Assembly (NCBI RefSeq): GCF_011799805.1
Contig: NZ_WXUB01000001.1
Location: 1,178,001 to 1,242,000 of the forward strand
Direction: 5' to 3'
DNA: 64,000 bases
DNA from: Maribellus sediminis
GTDB lineage: Bacteria; Bacteroidota; Bacteroidia; Bacteroidales; Prolixibacteraceae
Shown here: positions 17,461 to 25,455 of the stretch, in pieces
How the letters are laid out: each line of letters opens with the position of its first letter
Position numbering within the stretch: the first letter of the stretch is position 1
Position numbers and translations under genes: made by a program
Notes under the pieces: generated by a model
What the model saw: the letters and a program-made list of their open reading frames with translations, nothing else
Told to the model about the DNA's origin: nothing
Databases searched by the model: none

Positions 17461-18150
17461 ATGATGTTGCTACAATTAAAAAATATTTCGAAAGGATACG
17501 GAGAGCCCGGAACACATAGTTTTCGGCCGGTTTTGAAGGGGTTGAACCTAGAAATTGGAAAAGGAGAGAAAGTGGCCATTATCGGGCCAAGCGGATCCGG
17601 AAAAACAACTTTACTAAATCTGATTGGTGCATTGGATTTGCCTGAATCAGGCGAAGTCATTTTCAATGATAACGATCTGACCACCTATTCGAAAAATCAG
17701 CTGGCTGAATTTCGTAACAAAAATCTGGGCTTTGTTTTTCAGATGCATCATTTGATGCCGCAACTCACCTTAATGGAGAATGTGTTGTTGCCGATCCTTC
17801 CGCAAGGAAAAGTGAAAAAGGAACAGAAAGATTGGGCGGAGTACCTCATAAAAAAAGTGGGTATCTGGGAACAGCGCAATCAGAAGCCTTCGGAAATGTC
17901 GGGTGGTGAATGCCAGCGGACAGCTGTGGTTCGTGCACTGGTCAATAAGCCGGAACTGATCCTGGCCGACGAGCCAACCGGAGCACTCGACGAAGACAAT
18001 GCCACGGCGCTAACCGACCTGCTCATTCAGCTTAGCGATGAGGAAAAAGTTACACTGGTAACCGTAACGCATTCCGCAGAAATGGCAGCAAAAATGGATC
18101 GGAAACTCGTTTTGAAAAACGGACAATTAAGTTCAGAGCTCAAAGTTTAA
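17461..18150 (+). CDS. LolD/MacB-type ABC transporter ATP-binding protein
   Basis: 229 residues with Walker A GPSGSGKTT (about 43-51), the Q-loop in VFQMHHLMPQLT, a signature MSGGECQR (a variant of LSGGQ) and Walker B LILADEPTGALD. The short length and phrases such as NLIGALDLPESGEV mark the LolD/MacB/FtsE group, which powers mechanotransmission transporters with FtsX-like permeases. The permease follows 60 nt downstream. LolD-type systems act on lipoproteins or extrude substrates from the periplasm without moving them across the inner membrane. Confidence 0.88.
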   Translation: MMLLQLKNISKGYGEPGTHSFRPVLKGLNLEIGKGEKVAIIGPSGSGKTTLLNLIGALDLPESGEVIFNDNDLTTYSKNQLAEFRNKNLGFVFQMHHLMPQLTLMENVLLPILPQGKVKKEQKDWAEYLIKKVGIWEQRNQKPSEMSGGECQRTAVVRALVNKPELILADEPTGALDEDNATALTDLLIQLSDEEKVTLVTVTHSAEMAAKMDRKLVLKNGQLSSELKV

Positions 18151-18164
18151 AGTTCAAAATAATT

Positions 18165-18206
18165 CTCCCCTTGAGGGGAGAGCCCCGAGTATTCGGGGGG
18201 AGGGGT
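18165..18206. repeat. GC-rich dispersed-type inverted repeats (CTCCCCTTGAGGGGAG and CCCCGAGTATTCGGGG)
   Basis: Two adjacent hairpin-forming sequences separate the ATPase and permease genes and run up to the permease start. A related CCCCTTTCGAAGGGG hairpin occurs at about 28710. They look like members of a dispersed intergenic family. Confidence 0.5.
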
Positions 18207-18210
18207 GAAC

Positions 18211-21200
18211 ATGACACGATTACAATTCATACTAAAATCTTTTATTCATTATTTCAAGGCCAACTTACTGGTAGCGCTTGGCGTGGCCATTAGCGCCATG
18301 GTTTTGACCGGTTCACTGGTAATTGGCGACTCGGTGCGATACAGTTTAACGCAGGCAACCTTTTACCGGCTGGGCGAAACAACCCACCTGGTTTCGGTAA
18401 AGGAGCGATATTTCAGACAGGAAATGGCTGCTGAGATGGAAGCCCGGCAACCTGAAATTAAAGCTACGCCAATTTTGTTACTGGAAGGAATCGCTGTGGC
18501 CGATGGCGGTCAACGACGCGCGAATAAAGTTCAGGTGGTCGGTGTAGATTCCGATTTTTCAGAAATTTCGAATACTTCGGTTTTCTCCGTACTTGAAAAT
18601 AATGAGATTGCGATTAGTCAAAACCTGGCGGAAAAACTACAGGTTCAGGAAGGTGATAATCTACTGATCAGAATAAAAAAAGCCAGTTTAATTCCGATGA
18701 ATGCACCTTTTGTTTCGGCCGAAGAAACTACTGTTGCCTTGCGCGCTTCGGTGAGAATTGTGCTCACAAAAGAGCAGCTCGGAAGATTCAACCTGAAAAA
18801 TTCGCAGACGGCGCCTTTCAATATCTTTTTATCGATTGGTCGACTCAATCAATTAATGGAGTTTGAGGGAAAAGCAAACCAGATTCTGGTGAAAAGTAAT
18901 CTGGATAATGGCGCAATCCTGCAAACAGTTAATGATTGTCATACACCAGCCGATGCCGGACTTCAAGTCAAACAGATCGGAAAAAGTAATGAAGTTGAGA
19001 TTTCTACGGAGCGGGTTTTTATTGAAGAAAAAGTGGCTGAAACGCTTCAAAAACTACCGGATGCTGATCCAATTCTGACCTATTTTGTAAATGAGATTGC
19101 AGAGGAAACGACGAGCCACGAGCCACGAGCCGCGAGTTCAGCTAACAATCAATCTCTATCAATCTCAACCAATCTCCATCAATCTCCAACGATTCCATAT
19201 TCCTTCGTTTCATCACTTCAAGGTCTAGGCGAAAACGAAATAAGCCTGAATAAATGGGCCGCTGATGATCTTGGAGCGAATGTTGGCGATTCTATCGTTT
19301 TAAAATACTGGCAAATCGGGCCACTCCGGAAACTCATTGAAAAGGAATCTTTGTTTATAGTCAGTGAGATTATTCCTATGAATTCAGTGTTGTGCGATCC
19401 TGAACGTGTGCCGGAATTACCCGGACTTTCCGATGCCGGACACTGCCGCGAGTGGGAAGCCGGCGTTCCGATCAACCTGGATGCCATTCGCGATAAAGAC
19501 GAGCAGTACTGGAACGAATACAAAGGAACCCCAAAAGCATTTGTGTCGCTCGGCAAGGCGCTGGAAATGTGGTCGAACCGTTTTGGGAATTACACGGCAT
19601 TTCGTTTTCCGGCAGCTACATTCAGCGAGGAAAAGTTTACCGAAGTTTTCAAACAGAATATCACTTCTGCTGATCTCGGAATGATGGTCGAACCAATCCG
19701 GGCAAATGGTGTGCAGGCCGCACAAAATGGTACCGATTTTAGTGGTTTGTTTATCGGGCTCAGTTTTTTTATTTTGATCGCTGCGATTATATTAACGGCA
19801 CTGTTATTCCGCTTTAATCTCGAAAACCGTTCCACGCAGGTCGGTTTGCTGGCAGCGCTTGGTTTTCAGCAAAAACAGATCCGACGGATTTATATCTCCG
19901 AAGGTCTGGTAACGGCCGTATTTGGCGCCGTGCTCGGCGTAATCGTCTCTGTTTTCTACACGCGTCTCGTATTTCGGATTTTGAATACCTTGTGGTTTGA
20001 CATTGTTCGAACCAATGTCCTGGAAATAGAAATAGTACCGTTAACATTGGTTACAGGATTTTTGATCAGTGTATTGGTTTCACTGGTTGCTATTTTTATT
20101 TCGGTTCGGAAGTTTCAGCAACGCCAAATTGCGGAAATTCAGAAATCGGTGTCCGGGAAATCGACTAAAAAATTCAATGTTATTTACGATGTGCTGATGT
20201 GGGCTTCGCTGCTAGTTGTAGTGGTTATTTCCATTTTACAACTCACTGCGGGTAAGCTGGAGCCTTCCATGTTTTTTACCTCCGGTGCGCTTCTTTTACT
20301 CGGACTCTTGCTTTTGTTCCGAAAAGTTTTGAGAAGAATTGCAAAAACGGGGAGTAATGAACCAACGATTTTTACGCTAATCAAAGCCAATCTTGGTCGT
20401 AACCTTAGTCGTTCGTTAACCGTTGTGATCCTCTTTGCACTGGGAACATTTATCGTAGTTTCAACAGGGTCAAACAAACTCGATCTCTTCGCCAATGCGC
20501 AGAATAAAACAAGCGGTACCGGAGGTTTTCTCTATTTTGCAGAAACAACTGTTCCTGTTCTTTTCGATATTAATGATCCGCAGAAAAAAGCTCAAGAAGG
20601 TATTTTTGAGTCATTTGATGTCGTGCAATTCCGAAAGGTTGATGGCGACGATGCCAGTTGTCTGAATCTGAACAGAATTGCACAACCAGCCATTTTGGGA
20701 GTTGATCCGGAAGCATTGGCCGACCGATTTTCGTTTGCAGTAAAGGAAAAGGAAGTAGAAGGTGATCCGTGGTTGGCTTTAGACACAGATTTAGATGATG
20801 GTACCATTCCTGCCATTGCCGATCAAACTGTAATCCAGTGGGGGCTTGGGAAAAAAGTTGGCGATGTTATTCAGTACCAGAATGAACTGGGCGACACTTT
20901 AAATCTAAAACTGATTGCGGGCACCACACCGTCTATTTTCCAGGGATTTGTAATCATTTCAAACCAACAATTCCTGAAAAGCTACCCCAGCAGTAGCGGC
21001 AGTTCTGTATTCCTGATTGATGGAGCTCCTGCCAATGAACAGGCGATTGGAGATGAGCTGCAATCGGTTTTCCGCGATTACGGTTGGGAAATGGAAAATT
21101 CCGCAAAGCGTTTGGTCGAATTTTACTCCATAACAAATACATATCTTTCGATATTTCTGGCACTCGGAACACTCGGACTTATTCTTGGAACGATCGGGCT

Positions 21201-21522
21201 GGCGGTGATCCTTGCGCGAACCATCCTTGAACGTCGTCGTGAAATTGCTATGATGCAGGCGGTGGGTTTCCGAAATTCCTCCATTTTCCGGGTTCTGGCA
21301 AATGAATATTTGGTGTTGCTGGTAACGGGAGTACTAATGGGATTTGTGGCTGCAGTGGTCGCTACATTGCCGGCATTTTTATCGACCAACAGCGATGCCT
21401 CTTTTTCGACCGTATTGTTTGTTGTGGCTGCTATTCTGGTAAATGGTGTTATCTGGATTGCTGCATTGAGCCGGTTTTCATTAAATAGAACAATTGTGAT
21501 AGAAGGCTTACAGGCTGATTAA
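18211..21522 (+). CDS. Large FtsX-like ABC transporter permease
   Basis: I start at the ATG at 18211; the upstream GTG at 18205 lies in a repeat. The 1103-residue protein has a first helix at about 14-33, a large periplasmic domain, three FtsX-domain helices (about 512-640), further helices, a second periplasmic domain and a final three-helix FtsX module (about 975-1095). This is the double-FtsX layout of MacB/LolCE-like exporters. Residues about 297-330 are encoded by tandem word-like repeats (19111-19192) and form a low-complexity insertion absent from a normal periplasmic domain. It pairs with the upstream ATPase. The substrate is unknown. Confidence 0.85.
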   Translation: MTRLQFILKSFIHYFKANLLVALGVAISAMVLTGSLVIGDSVRYSLTQATFYRLGETTHLVSVKERYFRQEMAAEMEARQPEIKATPILLLEGIAVADGGQRRANKVQVVGVDSDFSEISNTSVFSVLENNEIAISQNLAEKLQVQEGDNLLIRIKKASLIPMNAPFVSAEETTVALRASVRIVLTKEQLGRFNLKNSQTAPFNIFLSIGRLNQLMEFEGKANQILVKSNLDNGAILQTVNDCHTPADAGLQVKQIGKSNEVEISTERVFIEEKVAETLQKLPDADPILTYFVNEIAEETTSHEPRAASSANNQSLSISTNLHQSPTIPYSFVSSLQGLGENEISLNKWAADDLGANVGDSIVLKYWQIGPLRKLIEKESLFIVSEIIPMNSVLCDPERVPELPGLSDAGHCREWEAGVPINLDAIRDKDEQYWNEYKGTPKAFVSLGKALEMWSNRFGNYTAFRFPAATFSEEKFTEVFKQNITSADLGMMVEPIRANGVQAAQNGTDFSGLFIGLSFFILIAAIILTALLFRFNLENRSTQVGLLAALGFQQKQIRRIYISEGLVTAVFGAVLGVIVSVFYTRLVFRILNTLWFDIVRTNVLEIEIVPLTLVTGFLISVLVSLVAIFISVRKFQQRQIAEIQKSVSGKSTKKFNVIYDVLMWASLLVVVVISILQLTAGKLEPSMFFTSGALLLLGLLLLFRKVLRRIAKTGSNEPTIFTLIKANLGRNLSRSLTVVILFALGTFIVVSTGSNKLDLFANAQNKTSGTGGFLYFAETTVPVLFDINDPQKKAQEGIFESFDVVQFRKVDGDDASCLNLNRIAQPAILGVDPEALADRFSFAVKEKEVEGDPWLALDTDLDDGTIPAIADQTVIQWGLGKKVGDVIQYQNELGDTLNLKLIAGTTPSIFQGFVIISNQQFLKSYPSSSGSSVFLIDGAPANEQAIGDELQSVFRDYGWEMENSAKRLVEFYSITNTYLSIFLALGTLGLILGTIGLAVILARTILERRREIAMMQAVGFRNSSIFRVLANEYLVLLVTGVLMGFVAAVVATLPAFLSTNSDASFSTVLFVVAAILVNGVIWIAALSRFSLNRTIVIEGLQAD
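19111..19190 (+). repeat. Intragenic repeats: ACGAGCC units and a 10-bp AATCTCNATC tandem
   Basis: Bases 19111-19136 repeat ACGAGCC, and 19145-19190 repeat a 10-bp unit about four times. The first resembles 7051-7077, inside the NapH-like gene; the second matches the intergenic tandem at 40784-40821. Both are translated in the permease frame without a stop. Confidence 0.7.
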
Positions 21523-21606
21523 ATTGGATTTTCCAAAAACGTGCTTAGGAGTTTTTTGGATGGTGATCATGCTTGAGTTGATACAAGGTGTACAAAACAG
21601 GAGAAT

Positions 21607-21939
21607 TCAATACCTCAAAATGTCATCCAACCCTTGTTTTAGCTCTGCCAGCTGTTTTTCTGTAATCGTACCAATTTTCTTTATCAGTCGTTCTTTCGAA
21701 ACGGAACGAATATGAAAAGTAAGAACCTCCGATTGCTGTGATAGCTTGTTGATACTATCCGCTTCCAAAATCAAATTTCCTTTGTAACCTTTAATTTTTG
21801 TTGTTAGCGGACAAACAATTACGATTGGCATGTAATCGTTTAGAACATTCCCGCTTAGTATTACTACAGGGCGCATTCCTTTTTGCTCGCTACCTTTTAC
21901 CGGATTCAGGTCAGCAAGCCAGATTTCACACTGTTTCAT
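21607..21939 (-). CDS. MazF/PemK-type endoribonuclease toxin
   Basis: 110 residues with the PemK/MazF beginning MKQCEIWLADLNPVKGSEQ, the KGMRPVVILS strand and the later VCPLTTKI segment, which together define the family. Such toxins cut mRNA at specific short sequences and are neutralised by a labile antitoxin. The start overlaps the end of the upstream RHH gene by 14 nt, the usual antitoxin-first order. The sequence is full length. The cleavage site cannot be predicted. Confidence 0.87.
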   Translation of the reverse strand: MKQCEIWLADLNPVKGSEQKGMRPVVILSGNVLNDYMPIVIVCPLTTKIKGYKGNLILEADSINKLSQQSEVLTFHIRSVSKERLIKKIGTITEKQLAELKQGLDDILRY

Positions 21940-22168
21940 CGCCGAGCTGTTTTAAATAGTCCTCCATGCCTTCCTCTGCAATCTCCTGGATACTTTCGTC
22001 GGAAGCAGCCTGTTTATACGATTTTATATACTCGGCTCTCGTAAGTTGGTCGAGGTAGATTTGCAGGGCTTTTTCGATGATCTTGTTTTTGGGCAGGGCA
22101 AGTTTTTGAGCCATTTCATTGAGTCGGTTCAAAATATCGTCGGGCAATGTGCTGGTAAATGTTGCCAT
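21926..22168 (-). CDS. Ribbon-helix-helix antitoxin
   Basis: 80 residues. The N-terminal half (FTSTLPDDILNRLNEMAQKLALPKNKIIEKAL) has the strand-helix-helix pattern of CopG/MetJ-like DNA-binding antitoxins. The acidic C-terminus (AEEGMEDYLKQLGDE) probably wraps the toxin. It precedes and overlaps the MazF-like toxin gene, so it is the antitoxin and likely autorepressor. A TATATTTG promoter element lies 30 nt upstream. Confidence 0.82.
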   Translation of the reverse strand: MATFTSTLPDDILNRLNEMAQKLALPKNKIIEKALQIYLDQLTRAEYIKSYKQAASDESIQEIAEEGMEDYLKQLGDETV

Positions 22169-22197
22169 TGTTATTTGTGTTGAATATTTATAAAATA

Positions 22198-22205
22198 CAA
22201 ATATA
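22198..22205 (-). promoter_or_regulatory. Bacteroidota -7 element (TATATTTG) of the toxin-antitoxin operon
   Basis: Read on the minus strand the sequence is TATATTTG, a perfect match to TAnnTTTG, 30 nt before the antitoxin start. No TTTG is seen at the usual -33 distance. Confidence 0.45.
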
Positions 22206-22418
22206 AAACATATTTATACATATCGCATCTCTCATTTGTGGTTATAATTCAATCGATGTACACGTGAGAAGATGACCCGATTTACCGAGGATGTGTAAAA
22301 TTTTAAATTTTCCAATAAAAAAAGATGTTTTTGACTGAAATGTAAACAAATTGTTGTTTTTGATCAGGCGTAAAACAATCATTTTTTGCATTTGTTTCAA
22401 TAGTAAAAATTTGTACAA

Positions 22419-23720
22419 ATGCCTGTTAATATACCAAAAACGGGACAGCCGCGTGTTGTTATCATCGGTGCCGGATTTGCCGGGCTGAAACTGGCCCGTA
22501 AATTATATAAGCACAACTTTCAGGTTGTGTTGATCGATCGCAACAATTATCATCAGTTTCAACCCCTGTTTTACCAGGTTGCTACTTCGGGGCTTGAGCC
22601 GAGTTCAATCTCATTCCCTTTAAGAAAGGCTTTTCAGAATATTGAAAATGTGTTCATCCGTATTGCTGAGGTAAAACAAATAATGACCGGTGAAAAAATG
22701 ATCGACACCACTCTTGGAACCGTTTGGTACGATTACCTGGTGATAGCAACCGGAGCAACCACCAATTTCTTCGGGATGGAGAGTTTCTCGAAAAATGGGA
22801 TTCCTATGAAATCGGTTTCGGAGGCACTTTACCTGCGAAACACCTTGCTCGAGAATTTTGAAAAAGCCGTAACCCGAACAGATAAAGAAGAGAAGCGTCG
22901 TTTGCTGAATGTGGTTGTTGTTGGAGGTGGCCCAACCGGTGTGGAGGTTTCGGGTGCACTGGCTGAAATGCGAAAGTTTGTGCTTCCGAAAGATTATCCT
23001 GAAATGGATTTTAACAACATGACCATCACGCTTGTGGAGGCGAACACACACCTTCTGCACGGAATGAGTGAAGAAGCAGCATCGAAAGCGTTCGATTACC
23101 TGACTGACTTGGGAGTGGAAGTAAAACTCAATCACAAGGTGCTGAATTATAACGGAGAAGTAGTGGAGCTCGAAGACAAGGAAAACTTTCAAACCAATAC
23201 GCTCATTTGGGCGGCCGGGGTAAAAGGGCAGATGCCTGGTGGAGTAAATCCTGATATCGTTGTACGCGGCAACCGCATAAAGGTCAATCAGTTTAACCAG
23301 ATTGAAGGAGAAGAAAATATTTTTGCCATTGGCGATATCGCTTACATGGAAACCGAAGCCTATCCCAATGGCCATCCCCAGGTTGCCCAGGTTGCCCTGC
23401 AACAGGCAAAATTACTTGCTAAAAACCTCCTGAATATCCGGGACGAAAAATCCCTGGTTGCTTTTAAATACAACGATAAAGGTTCGATGGCAACGGTAGG
23501 AAGAAACCGTGCAGTGGTGGATTTGCCAAAGCTGAAATTTGCCGGATTTCCTGCATGGATGGTGTGGATGTTTGTTCACCTGATGTCGATTGTAGGGGTA
23601 AAAAACCGACTGGTAATTTTCATCAACTGGTTATGGAATTACATGACTTACGATCAGTCGCTGCGCCTGATAATCCGTCCTTCGGCAAAAAGTGTTGAAT
23701 GGCAGAAACGAAAGCAGTAA
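22419..23720 (+). CDS. ndh: Type II NADH:quinone oxidoreductase
   Basis: 433 residues with an N-terminal FAD Rossmann motif (VVIIGAGFAGLKLA) and the NADH-binding motif VVVVGGGPTGVEVSGALAE. The later block IFAIGDIAYME contains the FAD-binding Asp, followed by a C-terminal amphipathic/hydrophobic region (about 380-410) used for membrane attachment. The phrase QPLFYQVATSGLEP is typical of NDH-2 enzymes, which pass electrons from NADH to menaquinone without pumping. It appears monocistronic, with 250 bp upstream shared with the divergent toxin-antitoxin pair. The gene symbol follows from family similarity. Confidence 0.85.
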   Translation: MPVNIPKTGQPRVVIIGAGFAGLKLARKLYKHNFQVVLIDRNNYHQFQPLFYQVATSGLEPSSISFPLRKAFQNIENVFIRIAEVKQIMTGEKMIDTTLGTVWYDYLVIATGATTNFFGMESFSKNGIPMKSVSEALYLRNTLLENFEKAVTRTDKEEKRRLLNVVVVGGGPTGVEVSGALAEMRKFVLPKDYPEMDFNNMTITLVEANTHLLHGMSEEAASKAFDYLTDLGVEVKLNHKVLNYNGEVVELEDKENFQTNTLIWAAGVKGQMPGGVNPDIVVRGNRIKVNQFNQIEGEENIFAIGDIAYMETEAYPNGHPQVAQVALQQAKLLAKNLLNIRDEKSLVAFKYNDKGSMATVGRNRAVVDLPKLKFAGFPAWMVWMFVHLMSIVGVKNRLVIFINWLWNYMTYDQSLRLIIRPSAKSVEWQKRKQ

Positions 23721-23789
23721 GCAGGCTTTTCCTTGCTTTTCTGTTGGGGGAAACTTAACTTTAAACGCGTACAAACACGCTGCAGAAGT

Positions 23790-24266
23790 ATGAAAGAAGC
23801 TGACGGAAATTTTATGCGGGCTGCCATTCGGCTGGCTGAAAAAGGCATGCAGATGAATGCCGGCGGTCCTTTTGGTGCCGTGGTGGTAAAAGATGGTGAA
23901 ATTATTGCCGAAGGATTTAACCGCGTAACTTCAGATAACGATCCAACTGCACATGCGGAGGTAATTGCCATTCGTGAAGCCTGTAAAAAACTGGGAACTT
24001 TTCAGCTCGACGACTGCGTAATTTATACTTCCTGCGAACCTTGCCCCATGTGTTTGGGCGCTATTTACTGGGCACGTCCTAAAAAAGTGTTTTATGCATG
24101 TACACGCGAAGATGCTGCACTGGCAGCTTTCGACGACCAGTTTATTTACGACGAACTAAAAGTGAATATTCAAGAACGTAAAGTTGATTTTGAAAACATT
24201 ATCCGCGACGAAGGCCTGCACCTTTTTTCGCAGTGGAAAGCAAAGTCGGATAAAATGGAATACTAA
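23790..24266 (+). CDS. Nucleoside/guanine deaminase (cytidine deaminase fold)
   Basis: The ATG at 23790 gives 158 residues. Zinc ligands are H55 (in HAE, with E57 as proton shuttle) and C85/C88 in SCEPCPMC. The GGPFGAVVVKDGEIIAEGFN start and the C-terminal extension with EGLHLFSQWK match the guanine deaminase (B. subtilis GuaD) group better than tRNA adenosine deaminase TadA. It would convert guanine to xanthine in purine salvage. The 3' end overlaps the convergent small gene by 4 nt. Confidence 0.8.
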   Translation: MKEADGNFMRAAIRLAEKGMQMNAGGPFGAVVVKDGEIIAEGFNRVTSDNDPTAHAEVIAIREACKKLGTFQLDDCVIYTSCEPCPMCLGAIYWARPKKVFYACTREDAALAAFDDQFIYDELKVNIQERKVDFENIIRDEGLHLFSQWKAKSDKMEY

Positions 24267-24565
24267 GCCTGGAAGTGAATTTCTACCTCCTCTGATTTTT
24301 GTTCAAGACTGAATGAGCCTTTGTTTTCAAGGGTGATGGAATCCTGCAGTGCCACATCCGAGAGTTTTTTGTAGAGTTGGTTTTTATCTTCCGGATTACA
24401 ATCATTGTGAAAATAGCAGAACAGGTTTTTCTCGTTCGCGTCGTTAAACTGAATTAAAAAAGCCATGTGTTCCGGAAACACCAGATCTTCGTAGGCATAA
24501 GTAATTTCAAGCCCCGTGGCTTCTTTTATGATATAGCGTACCGCTTCTAAATTTCTGAATTTCAT
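24263..24565 (-). CDS. Hypothetical protein (100 aa), last gene of the NifX/Nif11-like trio
   Basis: 100 residues, soluble, with no signal peptide or membrane segment. It has a mixed alpha/beta pattern and a C-terminal acidic strand-rich part (ALQDSITLENKGSFSLEQ). Two cysteines lie in NLFCYFHNDCNPEDK. I do not recognise the family. It lies 10 nt after the Nif11-like gene on the same strand, so it is probably co-transcribed with it and the NifX-like gene. Confidence 0.6.
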   Translation of the reverse strand: MKFRNLEAVRYIIKEATGLEITYAYEDLVFPEHMAFLIQFNDANEKNLFCYFHNDCNPEDKNQLYKKLSDVALQDSITLENKGSFSLEQKSEEVEIHFQA

Positions 24566-24575
24566 ACCTATTGTT

Positions 24576-24797
24576 TTATAATAGTGAAAACCACATTTTT
24601 ATTTGCTGAACTTCTTCGGCTTGTTCGTAGGTTTGGCATTTTACCAGTTGCATAGTAATGGCGTCTTCGAATTCTCCCATGTCGAAACCAAGTTTTTGTA
24701 GCAAATCTTCTTTTGAATTACTTTGGTAGCAGGATTTTCGAAGTTGTTTATCGTTGCCTGCCTGCTTAATGAATTTGATTGCTTTTCCAAGTGCCAT
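24576..24797 (-). CDS. Nif11-like domain small protein
   Basis: I choose the ATG at 24797 (MALGKAIKFIKQ), giving 73 residues; the longer frame would add a hydrophobic leader overlapping the upstream gene. The sequence, with a helix, the NDKQLRKSC segment, then KEDLLQKLGFDMGEFEDAI, fits the Nif11 domain found in nitrogen-fixation loci and as leader of some RiPP precursors. There is no Gly-Gly cleavage site or core peptide, so it is probably a stand-alone Nif11 protein. It lies between a NifX-like gene and an unknown gene. Confidence 0.6.
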   Translation of the reverse strand: MALGKAIKFIKQAGNDKQLRKSCYQSNSKEDLLQKLGFDMGEFEDAITMQLVKCQTYEQAEEVQQIKMWFSLL

Positions 24798-24808
24798 AAT
24801 TTTCGTTT

Positions 24809-25204
24809 TTAAGAACAGGATGATGAACAGCTTGAACACGAACTTTTGTTGCAGGCCTGATACGTCCTTGATTCGTTTGCAGTATATAACTCCAGTTCGC
24901 TTTCGTTGAAAAGACGAATGTTTTCGTCAATATCGGTGCTTCGCGCCTTAAGTACTTCAATGCTGTTACGCCTGAACATATTTAGCACCATCGGAGTAAC
25001 TTTCAAACTGATTATGGTATTTACTCCACGTTGTAGTAACGCTCCATTCAGTCCGCCGGGAGTTGAACTGAGATTTTTGGCTTCCAGCCATTCGCAGGCT
25101 TTCATGCTGCTGTCGTATATACAAACGTATTGAATGTTGTGAAATCCCTCTGCGAGTTCCTTTTTCGAAGAACCAGCCTCTTTTACCGGTAGCATCACTT
25201 TCAT
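24809..25204 (-). CDS. NifX/NafY-like (FeMo-co-binding fold) protein with cysteine-rich tail
   Basis: 131 residues. Residues 1-95 have the Nitro_FeMo-Co (NifX/NifB C-terminal) pattern: initial strand KVMLPV, FHNIQYVCIYD, and GALLQRGVNTIISLKVTPMVLNMFRRNSIEV. Family members bind or shuttle Fe-S cluster precursors. The last 14 residues add C118-x4-C123-x2-C126-x3-C130 in a Ser-rich tail, which could bind a metal or cluster and is unusual for the family. It heads a three-gene minus-strand operon with a Nif11-like protein. No nif structural genes are in the window. Confidence 0.65.
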   Translation of the reverse strand: MKVMLPVKEAGSSKKELAEGFHNIQYVCIYDSSMKACEWLEAKNLSSTPGGLNGALLQRGVNTIISLKVTPMVLNMFRRNSIEVLKARSTDIDENIRLFNESELELYTANESRTYQACNKSSCSSCSSSCS

Positions 25205-25334
25205 TGTTCCCGTTTTTTAATTTGCTGAAAACGGAGGCAAAGCCGGTGCCAAAAAGATCCGGTACTTGTATTTCAGAGTTTTAACAGTATTGAACGACTT
25301 GACATTCTTCAAAAATGTATGAAATTGAAAACTA

Positions 25335-25356
25335 AATCCTACAAAAATGTAGGATT
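25335..25356. promoter_or_regulatory. Perfect 9-bp inverted repeat AATCCTACA-AAAA-TGTAGGATT
   Basis: It lies between the divergent NifX-like operon (start 25204) and the PAS-HTH gene (start 25456). The symmetric arms with a 4-nt spacer suit a dimeric regulator; no T-tract follows, so a terminator is less likely. Confidence 0.5.
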
Positions 25357-25455
25357 AGCAGGTGTTGAATCCTTTGATTTGTGTGGTATAACTTTCAGTT
25401 TGCTTTTCCTGTTCTGTCGTATTACTTTTAGTACCTGCTTTTATCCCTAATTTAA

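Noticed and set aside
21533-21559. Terminator hairpin after the FtsX-like gene (CCAAAAAC / GTTTTTTGG)
   Set aside because: The stem is almost entirely A-T with one bulge and lacks a T-run after it.
24576-24797. RiPP precursor peptide
   Set aside because: The Nif11-like protein lacks a Gly-Gly leader cleavage site and core peptide, and no modification enzyme is adjacent.
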